A stretch of DNA of 64,000 nt from an uncultured Brevundimonas sp. Its GTDB lineage: Bacteria; Pseudomonadota; Alphaproteobacteria; Caulobacterales; Caulobacteraceae. The notes beneath the pieces were generated by a model. It did no database searches and had not been told where the DNA came from. It saw nothing but the letters and a program-made list of their open reading frames with translations. This document shows, in pieces, positions 44,163-53,851 of this stretch; the stretch's first letter is position 1; every line of letters begins with the position of its first letter. The position numbers were made by a program, and so were the translations under genes. The DNA lies in NCBI RefSeq assembly GCF_937863155.1, contig NZ_CALMFB010000070.1:124001-188000 (forward strand). The letters run 5' to 3'.

Positions 44163-46103
44163 ATGCTTCGTTTCGCCGTCAACGCCATCGCTGCGATCGC
44201 CGTCGTGGTGGGCACGGGAGCCGCGGCTCAGACGTCGTCCACCCCCTCGACGCCCGCCTCCGTACAAGCCTATGCCGCGCTGCCGATCATGGAGAGTCTT
44301 TCTGTCTCGCCAGACGGATCGCGTCTGGCCTGGATCGACCGTTCAAACGGCGGTTTGCGGGTGCGGGCTCTGGACCGCGCCAGCAATGAGATGCTGATCG
44401 ACGTCGATGTGTCGGACCGAACGGTACGCGATGTCTTCTGGGCCTCGGCCGATCACGTCGGCGTCGTGACGACCGTGCTGGATCAGACTCCGCTGGGATA
44501 TGGGCAATGGGCGTTGATGGACACCATCAATGTACGCACCGGCCGCGCCGCCCGGGTGATGCATGAGGCCGACCGTCGCGCCTTCCCGCTGATCGGCAGC
44601 TATTCGCGTGGGACCTACCGTGGGGAGCCGGTGCTTTACGTTCGCGCCGTGGGCGAAGTGATCCGCGGGGGCTACGCTTACAATCTCTACCGGGTCAATC
44701 TGGACAATGGCCGGGGCCGCACCCACGAAGAAGGCGTCGAGAACGTCCAGGATTATTTGCTGCGCCCCGATGGAACCGTGGCCGCGCGCGTCACCTACAA
44801 CACCGACGATGGGCGCTGGCGCCTGGCGGCGCGCACGGGAGCGGGCTGGCGCGAAGTCCATTCCGAACGGGCTCCCCTGGACCCGCCGGCTCTGCTGGGC
44901 TTTGGCCGGACCCCCGACACCGTCGCCTTCGCAGGTGAGGTGGATGGCAAGGCTGTCGTGTCCCATGTCGGCCTTCTGGCGGACCATGCGGTCGAGCCGA
45001 TCGTCCTGCCGGACCAGCCCAACGCCGTGTTCCGTGATGTGAATCGCACCATCACGGGGCTGGGCTTCTATGGTTCGGGCCAGCAGTATGTCTTTTTCGA
45101 TCCCAACACCCAGGCTGCATGGTCACGGGTAGCTGCGGCCTTCCCCGAGAAGCAGGTCGTCATCGGATCGACCAGCGACGATCAGACGGTCTTCACCCTG
45201 CACGTTTCTGGACCGGCCGAGCCTGGCTCCTGGTACCTGTACGATGCGGGACGGGGCGCCATGTCATTGATCCGCCGCACACGGCCTGACGTGACCCAGG
45301 TGGCCGAGGTGCGGCCCGTCAGTTACGCCGCGGCCGACGGAACGCAGATCGAGGCCCTGCTGACGCTGCCGCCGGGGCGCGATCCGCGCAACCTACCCGT
45401 CATCATCTTTCCGCATGGCGGGCCGCAGTCACAGGACACCATCGGTTTTGACTGGTGGGCTCAGGCCATGGCGGCGCGGGGCTATGTCGTGTTCCAGCCT
45501 AACTTCCGCGGTTCGGACGGCTATGGCCGCGCCTTCGTCGAAGCGGGCTTCGGCGAATGGGGCCGCAAGATGCAGTCCGACCTGTCCGATGGTCTGCGCT
45601 GGCTGACCCAGCAGGGGATCGCCGATCCCGCTCGGGCCTGCATCGTCGGCGCCAGTTACGGCGGGTACGCCGCCCTGGCCGGCATGACACTGGACGCAGG
45701 CGTCTATCGCTGCGGCGTGTCGGTCGCGGGAGTGTCGGACCTTCGGGCCATGTTGCGCGAGGAGCAGCGCCAGGGCGCATTGGGCCGTCGTAATCCGGCC
45801 ATTCGTTACTGGAACCGCTTCATGGGCGGAACGGGACCGGGCGACCGCAGTCTGGACGCCCGCTCGCCAGCCATGCTGGCGGACAGGGTCCAGGGGCCTC
45901 TGCTGCTGATCCATGGCCGCAACGACACCGTTGTGACCTATGAACAGAGCGAGATCATGGAACGTGCGATGCGGGCGGCGGGCAAGCCGGTGGAAATGGT
46001 GCCGCTGGACGGTGAAGATCACTTCCTCACCTACGCCGCCACCCGACGCCAGATGCTGGACGCCACCATCGCCTTCCTGGAACGCAACAATCCCCCGCAA
46101 TAG
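44163..46103 (+). CDS. Exported S9-family (prolyl oligopeptidase-type) serine peptidase
   Basis: 646 residues. A signal peptide (VNAIAAIAVVVGTGAAAQ) precedes a beta-propeller-like region up to about 390 and an alpha/beta hydrolase catalytic domain. The Ser is in GASYGGYAALAG at about 496, the Asp in HGRNDTVV at about 588 and the His in GEDHFLTY at about 620. Members cleave small peptides or acyl-peptides; probably periplasmic. Codon choice is less strictly GC-ending than in neighbours and the leader is AT-rich (GATATTTTTCTAC), which could reflect a more recent gain. Confidence 0.92.
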   Translation: MLRFAVNAIAAIAVVVGTGAAAQTSSTPSTPASVQAYAALPIMESLSVSPDGSRLAWIDRSNGGLRVRALDRASNEMLIDVDVSDRTVRDVFWASADHVGVVTTVLDQTPLGYGQWALMDTINVRTGRAARVMHEADRRAFPLIGSYSRGTYRGEPVLYVRAVGEVIRGGYAYNLYRVNLDNGRGRTHEEGVENVQDYLLRPDGTVAARVTYNTDDGRWRLAARTGAGWREVHSERAPLDPPALLGFGRTPDTVAFAGEVDGKAVVSHVGLLADHAVEPIVLPDQPNAVFRDVNRTITGLGFYGSGQQYVFFDPNTQAAWSRVAAAFPEKQVVIGSTSDDQTVFTLHVSGPAEPGSWYLYDAGRGAMSLIRRTRPDVTQVAEVRPVSYAAADGTQIEALLTLPPGRDPRNLPVIIFPHGGPQSQDTIGFDWWAQAMAARGYVVFQPNFRGSDGYGRAFVEAGFGEWGRKMQSDLSDGLRWLTQQGIADPARACIVGASYGGYAALAGMTLDAGVYRCGVSVAGVSDLRAMLREEQRQGALGRRNPAIRYWNRFMGGTGPGDRSLDARSPAMLADRVQGPLLLIHGRNDTVVTYEQSEIMERAMRAAGKPVEMVPLDGEDHFLTYAATRRQMLDATIAFLERNNPPQ

Positions 46104-46160
46104 GGGAGCGCTGCTTGCCTTTGGCGCGGGTCTCCTTTAGAAGCCGCGCCTTCGCGTACT

Positions 46161-46193
46161 GACCGCCGGGCGAACAGGCATGCCTGGGCGGTC
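46161..46193 (+). promoter_or_regulatory. Hairpin in the rpmI leader
   Basis: GACCGCC (46161-46167) pairs with GGCGGTC (46187-46193), with the palindrome CAGGCATGCCTG inside the loop, followed by TTTC. It lies about 70 nt before rpmI. It could be an attenuator, a site for ribosomal-protein feedback, or a terminator of the upstream peptidase gene. Confidence 0.45.
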
Positions 46194-46261
46194 TTTCAAC
46201 GGCGACCTTCTGTGGGCTCAAGTAGCCGATAGGCGGTAGCTCAAGCAAAAAGAGAGAGAAA

Positions 46262-46459
46262 ATGCCGAAGCTGAAGACGAAGTCGGGCGCCAAGAAGCGC
46301 TTCAAACTGACGGCCACTGGCAAGGTGAAGGCCGGCGTTGCGGGCAAGCGTCACCGCTTGATCAGCCACAACTCCAAATACATCCGCCAGAACCGCGGCA
46401 CCTCGGTCATGGCCGACGCCGACGCCAAGAAGATCAAATCCTACATGCCCTACGCCTGA
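46262..46459 (+). CDS. rpmI: Ribosomal protein bL35
   Basis: 65 residues, standard length. [20 protein letters not shown] and [19 protein letters not shown] are the family signatures. Large-subunit protein. The gene starts an rpmI-rplT pair. Confidence 0.98.
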   Translation: MPKLKTKSGAKKRFKLTATGKVKAGVAGKRHRLISHNSKYIRQNRGTSVMADADAKKIKSYMPYA

Positions 46460-46505
46460 TCGGCGCACGGCAGGAACGAACTTCACAACACACCCAGTTT
46501 GAATC

Positions 46506-46547
46506 GGGCCTCAAGCAGCGAGCGACCGCGTCGCGAGCGTTAGGCCC
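46506..46547 (+). repeat. Hairpin repeat, copy 1 (rpmI-rplT spacer)
   Basis: Contains a 34-bp unit (46510-46543) nearly identical to the one after rplT. Predicted fold: outer stem GGGCCT (46506-46511) with AGGCCC (46542-46547), inner stem GCGAC-CGC-GTCGC flanked by GA/GA mismatches and GC pairs. Confidence 0.75.
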
Positions 46548-46565
46548 TTCCGAAGGAAACACATC

Positions 46566-46919
46566 ATGGCTCGCGTCACTCGGGGCGTTACGTCCCACGC
46601 CAAGCACAAGAAGGTTCTGAAGCAGGCCAAGGGCTTCTACGGCCGCCGCAAGAACACCATCCGCACGGCCAAGGCCGCCGTGGACCGCGCCGGGCAATAC
46701 GCCTATCGCGACCGCCGCAACAAGAAGCGCTCGTTCCGCGCCCTGTGGATCCAGCGCATCAACGCCGCCGCCCGCGCCGAAGGCTTCACCTATTCGCAGT
46801 TCATCCACGGCCTGTCGAAGGCCGGCATCGAACTGGACCGCAAGGTCATGGCCGCCATCGCCGCCGACGAAACCGGCTTCAAGGCCATCGCCGACAAGGT
46901 CCGCGCCGCCCTGGCCTGA
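46566..46919 (+). CDS. rplT: Ribosomal protein bL20
   Basis: 117 residues, standard length. The first segment [20 protein letters not shown] and the core [20 protein letters not shown] and [20 protein letters not shown] match bL20. It binds 23S rRNA early in 50S assembly and in many bacteria represses its own operon. Confidence 0.98.
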   Translation: MARVTRGVTSHAKHKKVLKQAKGFYGRRKNTIRTAKAAVDRAGQYAYRDRRNKKRSFRALWIQRINAAARAEGFTYSQFIHGLSKAGIELDRKVMAAIAADETGFKAIADKVRAALA

Positions 46920-46969
46920 CCCTTGGGCCGCGATCAGAAGGCTCCGCCTTCTCGACCCGACGCGACCTC

Positions 46970-47009
46970 GCGCTCAAGTAGCGAGCGACCGCGTCGCGAG
47001 CATTAGCGC
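46970..47009 (+). repeat. Hairpin repeat, copy 2 (after rplT)
   Basis: A 34-bp unit (46973-47006) differing from copy 1 at two positions. Its outer stem GCGCT (46970-46974) with AGCGC (47005-47009) differs in sequence from copy 1 but is still paired. It precedes the rplT terminator. Confidence 0.75.
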
Positions 47010-47020
47010 ATAAGAAGACA

Positions 47021-47057
47021 AACGCCCGTCCCGGTCACCGGGGCGGGCGTTTTCGTT
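47021..47057 (+). terminator. Terminator of rpmI-rplT
   Basis: A 14-bp stem (47021-47034 with 47038-47051, one T-G pair) with loop TCA and TTTCGTTTTG after it. Confidence 0.92.
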
Positions 47058-47080
47058 TTGGGTCGTGATAGGCTCCCGCC

Positions 47081-48019
47081 ATGATCCGTCTCGTCCCGCT
47101 GCTCATCGGCCTGCTGTTGACCGCCACGCCCGTCGCCGCCCAGCAGCGCATGGTCGCCGTCACCTTCGACGATCTGCCCTACCAGGCCTCGGCCGAGGCG
47201 CTGTGCGATCCCGAGACGGCGTTGCGTCTGACGACCGAGTTCCTGGCCATGCTGGCGCCGCTGGACACGCGCGGCACGGCCTTCGTCAACGAGGGCAAGG
47301 GTTGCGACGCGACTCGCGCCGAACTGATGCCGACGATCCTGAACGCCTGGCTCGACGCCGGGCTGGACCTGGGCAACCACACCGCCAGCCACATCAACAT
47401 CCATCGCAATACGGTCGAGGCCTATCTGGCCGACGTCGACGCCGGCGCTCCCTATACCCGCGCGGCGCTTCAGGCGCGGGGCGGTCGCCTGCACTGGTTC
47501 CGCCACCCCTATCTGTGGACCGGCGAGACCGTCGAAAAGAAGTCCGCCATCGCCGAGGGCCTGGCCGCGCGCGGCTATGACGTCGCGCCCGTCACCATCG
47601 ACAACAACGACTGGATGTTCGGCGGCGCCTATCGCAAGGCCGAGGCGGCCGGCGACGAAGCGCTGAAAACCCGCATCGGACAGGCCTATGTCGCCCACAT
47701 GACGACGGTGCTGGATCATTTCGAACCCTATTCGACCGAACTGACCGGCGGGCGCGAACCGGCCCAGATCCTGCTGCTGCACGCCAACAGCCTGAACCGC
47801 GACTGGTACCCGCAGATCCACGCCCTCTATCTGGCGCGCGGCTATCGCTTCGTGACGCTGGAAGACGCCCTGGCCGATCCGATCTACGACCATCCCGACG
47901 CCTATGTGCGAGCCAACGGCATTTCCTGGCTGCATCGCTGGGCCCAGACCGAGGGCCGACCCATCCGCTGGGAGCCGGACCCGCCCCAGTGGGTCGCCGA
48001 CCTGAACAACGCACCCTGA
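47081..48019 (+). CDS. Exported polysaccharide deacetylase-family protein
   Basis: 312 residues with a signal peptide (MIRLVPLLIGLLLTATPVAA). The NodB motif 1 TFDD is at residues 28-31, and the metal His motif LGNHTASHINIH at about 100-111. FRHPYLWTGETVEKK is motif 3-like and LLLHANSLN holds a late His. A carbohydrate esterase 4-type enzyme acting on peptidoglycan or exopolysaccharide in the periplasm is likely. Confidence 0.9.
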   Translation: MIRLVPLLIGLLLTATPVAAQQRMVAVTFDDLPYQASAEALCDPETALRLTTEFLAMLAPLDTRGTAFVNEGKGCDATRAELMPTILNAWLDAGLDLGNHTASHINIHRNTVEAYLADVDAGAPYTRAALQARGGRLHWFRHPYLWTGETVEKKSAIAEGLAARGYDVAPVTIDNNDWMFGGAYRKAEAAGDEALKTRIGQAYVAHMTTVLDHFEPYSTELTGGREPAQILLLHANSLNRDWYPQIHALYLARGYRFVTLEDALADPIYDHPDAYVRANGISWLHRWAQTEGRPIRWEPDPPQWVADLNNAP

Positions 48020-48070
48020 TCGTCTCGCGGGCTTTGCTCCGCCTCGCCCGTCCGCTAGACGAAGCGCGAC

Positions 48071-49147
48071 ATGACCGACCTCGCCCAACTCGAACTCGAC
48101 CTGATCAACGCCGTCGGCGGCGCCGAGACCGTGGCCGCCCTGGAGGATGTGCGTGTGGCCGCCCTGGGCAAGTCCGGGGCCATCTCGGGCCTGCTGAAGG
48201 GCCTGGGCGCCATGAGCCCCGACGAACGGCGCGAGCAGGGCCCGGCGATCAACGGCCTGCGCGACCGCGTCACCAGCGCCATCGCGGCCAAGAAGACCGA
48301 GCTTGAGGCCGCCGAACTGGACGCCCGCCTTCAGGCCGAACGTGTGGATCTGACCCTGCCGGCCCGGCCGCGCCGCAAGGGCGGGGTGCATCCGACCATG
48401 CAGGTGATGGACGAGATGATCGCCATCTTCGCCGGCATGGGTTTCGCGGTGGCCGAAGGCCCGGACATCGAGGACGACTTCCACAATTTCACCGCTCTGA
48501 ATTTCCCGCCCAAGCACCCGGCGCGGGAAATGCACGACACCTTCTTCCTGAAGCCCGACCCTGAAACCGGCGAACGCAAGGTCCTGCGCACCCACACCAG
48601 CCCGGTGCAGGTGCGCACCATGCTGAGTCAGCAGCCGCCGATCCGCATCATCGCGCCGGGCCGCACCTTCCGTAAGGATTCGGACGCCACCCACACGCCG
48701 ATGTTCCACCAGATCGAAGGTCTGGTGATCGACCGCGACATCCACATGGGGCACCTGAAGACCACGCTTCAGACCTTCATCGCCCGCTTCTTCGAGCTGG
48801 ACGACGTCCAGGCGCGGTTCCGCCCGCACCATTTCCCCTTCACCGAGCCGTCGGCCGAGATGGACATCCGCTGCGACCGTTCGGGCGGCAAGCTGGTGCT
48901 GAACACCGGCGACGACTGGCTGGAGATTCTGGGCTGCGGCATGGTGCATCCGAATGTGCTGCGGGCCTGCGGCGTCGATCCGGACCAGTGGCAGGGCTTC
49001 GCCTTCGGCATGGGCGTCGACCGCCTGGCCATGCTGAAATACGGCGTGCCGGACCTGCGGCCCATGTTCGAGGCCGACACCCGCTGGCTGGCCCACTACG
49101 GCTTTTCGGCCCACGCCGTTCCCAATCCCGCGTCCGGCCTGAGCTGA
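48071..49147 (+). CDS. pheS: Phenylalanyl-tRNA synthetase alpha subunit
   Basis: 358 residues. An N-terminal coiled coil (about 1-90) precedes the class II core: [19 protein letters not shown], motif 2 [19 protein letters not shown] and motif 3 [18 protein letters not shown]. Forms an alpha2-beta2 enzyme with PheT. Length is standard. Confidence 0.98.
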   Translation: MTDLAQLELDLINAVGGAETVAALEDVRVAALGKSGAISGLLKGLGAMSPDERREQGPAINGLRDRVTSAIAAKKTELEAAELDARLQAERVDLTLPARPRRKGGVHPTMQVMDEMIAIFAGMGFAVAEGPDIEDDFHNFTALNFPPKHPAREMHDTFFLKPDPETGERKVLRTHTSPVQVRTMLSQQPPIRIIAPGRTFRKDSDATHTPMFHQIEGLVIDRDIHMGHLKTTLQTFIARFFELDDVQARFRPHHFPFTEPSAEMDIRCDRSGGKLVLNTGDDWLEILGCGMVHPNVLRACGVDPDQWQGFAFGMGVDRLAMLKYGVPDLRPMFEADTRWLAHYGFSAHAVPNPASGLS

Positions 49148-49169
49148 CGCCCCCTATCCGACGAGACCG

Positions 49170-49574
49170 ATGATGACCGACGCCAAACCCGCCGCCACCG
49201 CCGACCAGCTGGTCAGCCTGACCACCTTCGAGAAGGCCGCCATCTGGCTGCCGCGCATGGCGCTGGAGCATCTGCGCCAGGGCCTGACCTTCATCGAGGG
49301 CAAGACCTTCACCGACTGCACCCTGGAAGGACCGGCCGTGGTGCTGATGGGTGACGGCGTGGCCATGGACGGCTGTCACATGGGCGTGGCCTCGGACCCG
49401 TCGATGCTGCTGCTGCGTCCGGTCGGCACGACCGTGAACGGCGTCATCGGCTTCAAGAACTGCAAATTCATCCGCTGCCGCTTCGCCCAGGTCGGCTTCG
49501 TCGGCGACGACCGCTTCATCGCGGAATTCCAGCAGAATGCGGCCAACGGTCGTCCGGCGAAGGGCGACCAGTGA
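49170..49574 (+). CDS. Unknown protein encoded between pheS and pheT
   Basis: 134 residues (or 133 from the second ATG at 49173). No signal peptide or membrane helix. The segment [20 protein letters not shown] and [18 protein letters not shown] and [20 protein letters not shown] suggest a repeated beta-strand layout with regular Cys and hydrophobic residues. I do not recognise the family. It starts 22 bp after pheS and its stop overlaps the pheT start (GTGA), so it is translated with the synthetase subunits. Confidence 0.85.
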   Translation: MMTDAKPAATADQLVSLTTFEKAAIWLPRMALEHLRQGLTFIEGKTFTDCTLEGPAVVLMGDGVAMDGCHMGVASDPSMLLLRPVGTTVNGVIGFKNCKFIRCRFAQVGFVGDDRFIAEFQQNAANGRPAKGDQ

Positions 49575-51994
49575 AATTCACCCTCGGCTGGCTGAAGGAC
49601 CACCTCGACACGACCGCCGATGCGGCGGCCGTGGCCGACGCCATGACCATGGCGGGGCTGGAGGTCGAACACGTCCATGACCCCATCGCGGCCCTGGCGC
49701 CCTTCACCGTGGCGAAGATCGTCTCGGCCGAACGGCACCCCAACGCCGACCGGCTGCAGGTCTGCCAGGTCGAGACGGTGGACGGGATTAAGGAGATCGT
49801 CTGCGGCGCCCCCAATGCGCGCGCAGGCCTGACCACCATCTACGCCCCCATCGGCGCTTATGTGCCCGGCCTGGGGGTGACCCTGGTCGAAAAGCCGGTG
49901 CGCGGCGTGGTGTCCAACGGCATGCTGTGCTCGGGCGCCGAGCTGGAGCTGGCCGACGACAGCGACGGCATTCTGGAGCTTTCCGACGATCTGGCGGTCG
50001 GAACCCCCGCCGCCGGCGTCTTCGGCGCCGAGCCGGTGATCGATTTCGAGGTGACGCCGAACCGCCCCGACTGGCTGGGCGTCGCCGGCATCGCCCGCGA
50101 CCTGGCCGCCGCCGGTGTCGGAACCCTGACCACCCCCGCCATCGACGCCGTACCGGGCGCCTTCCCCTGCCCCGTCTCTGTGCGCATCGAGGCGCCGGAG
50201 CTGTGCCCCGTCTTCGCCGGGCGACTGATCCGGGGCGTCAAAAACGGTCCGTCGCCCGACTGGCTGAAGCACCGGCTGACGGCCATCGGCCTGCGCTCGA
50301 TCAACCGGCTGGTCGATGTGACCAATCTGATCGCCTATGACCGCGCCCGGCCGCTGCACGTCTATGACCGCGCCAAACTGGTCGGCGACCAGATCGTGGT
50401 GCGCGCCGGCCAGGCCGCCAAGGACACGGGCGAACCCGAACATCTGATCGCCCTGGACGGTAAGACCTACACCGTGTCGGCCGCCGACTGCGTCATCGCC
50501 GATGCGTCGGGCGAACGGCCCATCGGCCTGGGCGGCGTCATGGGCGGCGAATCCACCGGCTGTTCGGACGAGACGACGGACGTCTTCCTGGAAGCCGCCT
50601 GGTTCGACCCCCTCGTGATCGCCCAGATGGGCCGCAGCCTTGGGATCAGTTCGGACGCCCAGTATCGGTTCGCGCGCGGCGTGGATCCGGCCTCGCTGGT
50701 TCCCGGCATCGAACTGGCCACCCGCCTGATCCTGGATCTGTGCGGCGGCGAGGCGTCGGACATCGTCGTGACGGGCCAGGCCCCGGCAGACCCGGCCGGC
50801 TTCGCCTTCGACCCGGCCCATGTGAAGCGGCTGTCGGGCCTGGATCTGGCCGACGACCGTATCGCGAAAATCCTGACCGACCTGGGCTTTGTCGTCATGC
50901 GCGGTTCGCCCTGGACCGTCACCCCGCCGTCGTGGCGGCGCGATGTCGAAGGCCCGGCCGATCTGGTCGAGGAGGTGGCGCGGATCGAGGGCTTCGACGC
51001 CCTGCCGGACGCCCCCCTGCCCGGCGCCGGCGCCTCGTCGCGCGGCGTGCTGAACCCGCGCCAGAGCCGCGTGCGGATCGCCCGGCGCGCCCTGGCGGCC
51101 CTGGGCTATGCCGAGGCCGTGACCTGGTCCTTCACCCGGCGCGAGACGGCGGCCCTGTTCGGCGGCGGCGACGAAACCCTGGTGCTGGAAAACCCCATCG
51201 CCAGCGATCTGGACTGTATGCGGCCCTCGGTCCTGCCGAACCTGATCCAGGCCGCCGCCCGCAACGCCGCGCGCGGCCACGCCGATGCGGCCCTGTTCGA
51301 GATCGGCCCCATCTATCTGACCGACCAGCCGGACGGCCAGCGCACGGTCATCGCCGGCCTGATCGCGCCCCATGCCGCCCGCCACTGGGCCGGGCCGGCC
51401 GAAGACGCCCTGTTCGCGCTGAAGGCCGATCTGACGACGGTGCTGGACGAGATCGGCGCCCCGACCGGGTCGCTGCAACTGGTCCAGGGCCAGAACCGCG
51501 ACTGGTGGCATCCGGGCCGCTCCGCCCGCCTGCAACTGGGGCCCAAGGTCGTCATGGCCGAGTTCGGCGCCCTGCATCCGCGTGTGCTGAAGGCGCTGGA
51601 CGCCGACGGGCCGATGCTGGGCTTCGAGATCGTGCTGGACGCCGTGCCCGAGCCGCGCGGCCCAAAAAACAAGAGTGGGGCAACCAAGGCGCGCGGCGCC
51701 GCCGACCTGCCCAATCTGATGCCGCTGAGCCGAGACTTCGCCTTCCTGGTCGACGACGGCCAGGCGGTGGGCGATCTGGTGCGCGCGGCGACGGGCGCGG
51801 ACAAGGCCCTGATCCGCTCGGTCGGGGTGTTCGACGTCTATCGTGGTCAGGGCGTGCCCGACGGCATGAAGTCGGTGGCGCTGGAGGTCATCATCCAGCC
51901 GCGCGAGGCGACCCTGGCCGAGGCCGAGATCGAAGCCTTGAGCGCCCGCATCGTCGCCGCCGTCGAAAAACTGGGCGCCCGGCTGAGGAGCTGA
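49571..51994 (+). CDS. pheT: Phenylalanyl-tRNA synthetase beta subunit
   Basis: 807 residues, starting with GTG. The tRNA-binding EMAP-like domain (residues 40-150, [20 protein letters not shown]), the B3/4 editing domain ([38 protein letters not shown]), B5 and the C-terminal anticodon-binding fold ending in [20 protein letters not shown] are all present. Length is standard. Confidence 0.98.
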   Translation: MKFTLGWLKDHLDTTADAAAVADAMTMAGLEVEHVHDPIAALAPFTVAKIVSAERHPNADRLQVCQVETVDGIKEIVCGAPNARAGLTTIYAPIGAYVPGLGVTLVEKPVRGVVSNGMLCSGAELELADDSDGILELSDDLAVGTPAAGVFGAEPVIDFEVTPNRPDWLGVAGIARDLAAAGVGTLTTPAIDAVPGAFPCPVSVRIEAPELCPVFAGRLIRGVKNGPSPDWLKHRLTAIGLRSINRLVDVTNLIAYDRARPLHVYDRAKLVGDQIVVRAGQAAKDTGEPEHLIALDGKTYTVSAADCVIADASGERPIGLGGVMGGESTGCSDETTDVFLEAAWFDPLVIAQMGRSLGISSDAQYRFARGVDPASLVPGIELATRLILDLCGGEASDIVVTGQAPADPAGFAFDPAHVKRLSGLDLADDRIAKILTDLGFVVMRGSPWTVTPPSWRRDVEGPADLVEEVARIEGFDALPDAPLPGAGASSRGVLNPRQSRVRIARRALAALGYAEAVTWSFTRRETAALFGGGDETLVLENPIASDLDCMRPSVLPNLIQAAARNAARGHADAALFEIGPIYLTDQPDGQRTVIAGLIAPHAARHWAGPAEDALFALKADLTTVLDEIGAPTGSLQLVQGQNRDWWHPGRSARLQLGPKVVMAEFGALHPRVLKALDADGPMLGFEIVLDAVPEPRGPKNKSGATKARGAADLPNLMPLSRDFAFLVDDGQAVGDLVRAATGADKALIRSVGVFDVYRGQGVPDGMKSVALEVIIQPREATLAEAEIEALSARIVAAVEKLGARLRS

Positions 51995-51999
51995 CCACC

Positions 52000-52542
52000 A
52001 TGGGCCTGAAACCCCGTATCGAGACCGCGTTCGAGCGCGGCCTGTTCCGCAGCCGCTGGCTGATGGCGCCCTTCTATGCGGGCCTGGCCCTGGCGCTGGC
52101 CATGCTGCTGGTCGTCTTCCTGCGCGAGCTTTTCTACTATCTGCCCCAGGCTTTCACGGCCGGGCGGGGCATGGCGCCGAACGACGCCATCCTGGCGGTG
52201 CTGACGCTGGTGGACCTGTCGCTGACGGGCAATCTGCTGCTGATCGTGCTGTTTTCCGGCTATGAGAATTTCGTCTCCAAGCTGGATCTTGAGGGCGAGA
52301 CCGACCGGCCGCCGTGGATGGGCACGGTCGACTTCTCGGGCCTGAAGATGAAGCTGATCGCCTCGATCGTGGCCATCTCGGGCATCCAGCTGCTGAAGAC
52401 CTTCATGAACATCGGCAAGGACGGCTATCCGCTGAACGAGACCGAGGCGATGTGGGGCGTCATCATCCACCTGGCCTTCGTCGCCTCGGGCGTGCTGCTG
52501 GCGCTGATGGACTGGCTATCGGCGCGCACGGAGAAGCATTGA
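52000..52542 (+). CDS. YqhA/UPF0114-family membrane protein
   Basis: 180 residues with four hydrophobic segments. FERGLFRSRWLMAPFYAGLA, LTLVDLSLTGNLLLIVLFSGYENFVSK, then LKMKLIASIVAISGIQLLK and ALMDWLS are the conserved features of UPF0114. Function unknown. The ATG follows GAGGAG and lies five bases after the pheT stop, so it is the last gene of the pheS-pheT transcript. Confidence 0.92.
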   Translation: MGLKPRIETAFERGLFRSRWLMAPFYAGLALALAMLLVVFLRELFYYLPQAFTAGRGMAPNDAILAVLTLVDLSLTGNLLLIVLFSGYENFVSKLDLEGETDRPPWMGTVDFSGLKMKLIASIVAISGIQLLKTFMNIGKDGYPLNETEAMWGVIIHLAFVASGVLLALMDWLSARTEKH

Positions 52543-52553
52543 AGGCGTGGCGA

Positions 52554-52581
52554 GTGGTCAGTGGTCAGTGGTCAGTGGTCA
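52554..52581. repeat. Four tandem GTGGTCA heptamers
   Basis: Four exact copies of a 7-bp unit just after the yqhA-like gene, then a partial copy. The unit is the reverse complement of the one in the array at 52652-52707. Confidence 0.9.
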
Positions 52582-52651
52582 GTGACGAAATTTCGCGTCG
52601 TCCGCTTCCAGCAGCCCGCGCCAGACCAACCAGGTCGCCAATCGGCCCCAC

Positions 52652-52707
52652 TGACCACTGACCACTGACCACTGACCACTGACCACTGACCACTGACCAC
52701 TGACCAC
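52652..52707. repeat. Eight tandem TGACCAC heptamers
   Basis: Eight exact copies, preceded by a partial CAC. Together with the opposed array 70 bp upstream it can form a long hairpin. The region 52543-52798 has no gene; it contains these arrays, a 67-bp unique spacer, and then the leader of the eipA-like gene. Confidence 0.9.
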
Positions 52708-52798
52708 GGCAATCTCCCGTTAACCTTGCCGCCGCAAGGCTGACGCAAACGCAGCGGAGGTTCGCAATCGAACCGATTCGCCGCCGGGAGCCGACGCC

Positions 52799-53404
52799 AT
52801 GCATCGCCGCCAACTGATCGCCACGGGCCTCGCCGCCGCCGGACTGCCGGCCCTGGCGGCATGCGGGGGACGCGCCGCCGACCCCAATTATCCGATCCGT
52901 TCGGACCGCACCGCCCCGACCTATTCGGCCGACGAACTGGTCGCGGCCGGATCGCGCGAACTGGGCATCGCCGCCGAGGCCATGGGCGGCGCCATCGAGC
53001 GCATCTTCGCCGACCAGGGCGACCGCCCGACCGCCTATATCGCGGGCGAAGAGGCCGCCGGCGCGGCGGGCGTGGGCCTGCGCTACGGCCGCGGCGCCCT
53101 GCATATGAAGGATCTCAGCGCCAGCCAGGAAGTATTCTGGCAGGGCATTTCGATCGGCTGGGACGTGGGCGGCAACGCCAGCCGGGTCTTCACCCTGGTG
53201 TATGGCCTGTACCACCCCGACATGATCTACCGCCGCTATCCTGGGGTGGAGGGGTCGGCCTATCTGGTCGGCGGCCTGGGCGTGAACTATCAGCGCGCGG
53301 ACGGCATCATCCTGGCGCCGGTGCGCACCGGGGTCGGCCTGCGCCTGGGCGCCAATGTCGGCACCATGGCCTACAGCCGCCAACGGAACGTGCTGCCGCT
53401 CTAG
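52799..53404 (+). CDS. eipA: EipA-like lipoprotein, DUF1134
   Basis: 201 residues. The N-terminus MHRRQLIATGLAAAGLPALAAC shows a lipobox (LAAC) and an Arg pair. The DUF1134 core has GVGLRYGRGALHMKDLS, FWQGISIGWDVGGNASRVFT and LVYGLYHPDMIYRRYPGVEG. In Brucella the EipA protein of this family supports cell-envelope integrity and division, acting in the periplasm. The symbol is by family match. Confidence 0.88.
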   Translation: MHRRQLIATGLAAAGLPALAACGGRAADPNYPIRSDRTAPTYSADELVAAGSRELGIAAEAMGGAIERIFADQGDRPTAYIAGEEAAGAAGVGLRYGRGALHMKDLSASQEVFWQGISIGWDVGGNASRVFTLVYGLYHPDMIYRRYPGVEGSAYLVGGLGVNYQRADGIILAPVRTGVGLRLGANVGTMAYSRQRNVLPL

Positions 53405-53459
53405 GACCGGCCGATTTCGGACGGTGCGGCCGAGTCTGCTGACGACCCAAACCCGACGT

Positions 53460-53783
53460 TCAGGAAGCGATCTTCGCCCGCCTGTCAAAGGGGCTGAATC
53501 GCTTAAGATTCAAACCGCATTTGCTGCACCTTGAGACAGGCCACAGGTCGTTTAAGAACCAGAAAGATCGTTGATAGACATTTCGACCGCAGCGGGGACA
53601 GGCTGTCAGCGCCCAGCCAAGTACCGCAAATCCCAATAAAGTCGGAACAAGCGTCCATTCAAACGTGTGCTGCCACGGAAGAACGTTCGCTGTCGCGGCG
53701 GCGATCGCCAGCGCGCCAAACAGGATGAGGAAGCGTCCCGGCAGCATGAACCAGCCCCAAAAATAGACGCTCGGCCAACGCAT
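53460..53783 (-). CDS. Small membrane protein with CxxC-CxxC zinc-ribbon-like tail
   Basis: 107 residues. Two hydrophobic segments (residues about 10-30 and 42-60) precede a tail with CPRCGRNVY and CSKCGLNLKRF, spaced like a zinc ribbon. Unknown function. Start ATG 53783 has GGAGA about 8 nt upstream; the longer frame to 53816 adds no recognisable N-terminus. Its base composition and codons are less GC-rich than neighbours, and it sits alone between two unrelated genes. Confidence 0.7.
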   Translation of the reverse strand: MRWPSVYFWGWFMLPGRFLILFGALAIAAATANVLPWQHTFEWTLVPTLLGFAVLGWALTACPRCGRNVYQRSFWFLNDLWPVSRCSKCGLNLKRFSPFDRRAKIAS

Positions 53784-53851
53784 GACATCGTCTCCTTCCA
53801 GGAACGACTGTCCCACAATGGATGTCTGCTAACCACCCCGGCAGACGGATC

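Noticed and set aside
52554..52707. CRISPR array
   Set aside because: Units are 7 bp and contiguous, without spacers of 30-40 bp, and no cas genes are present.
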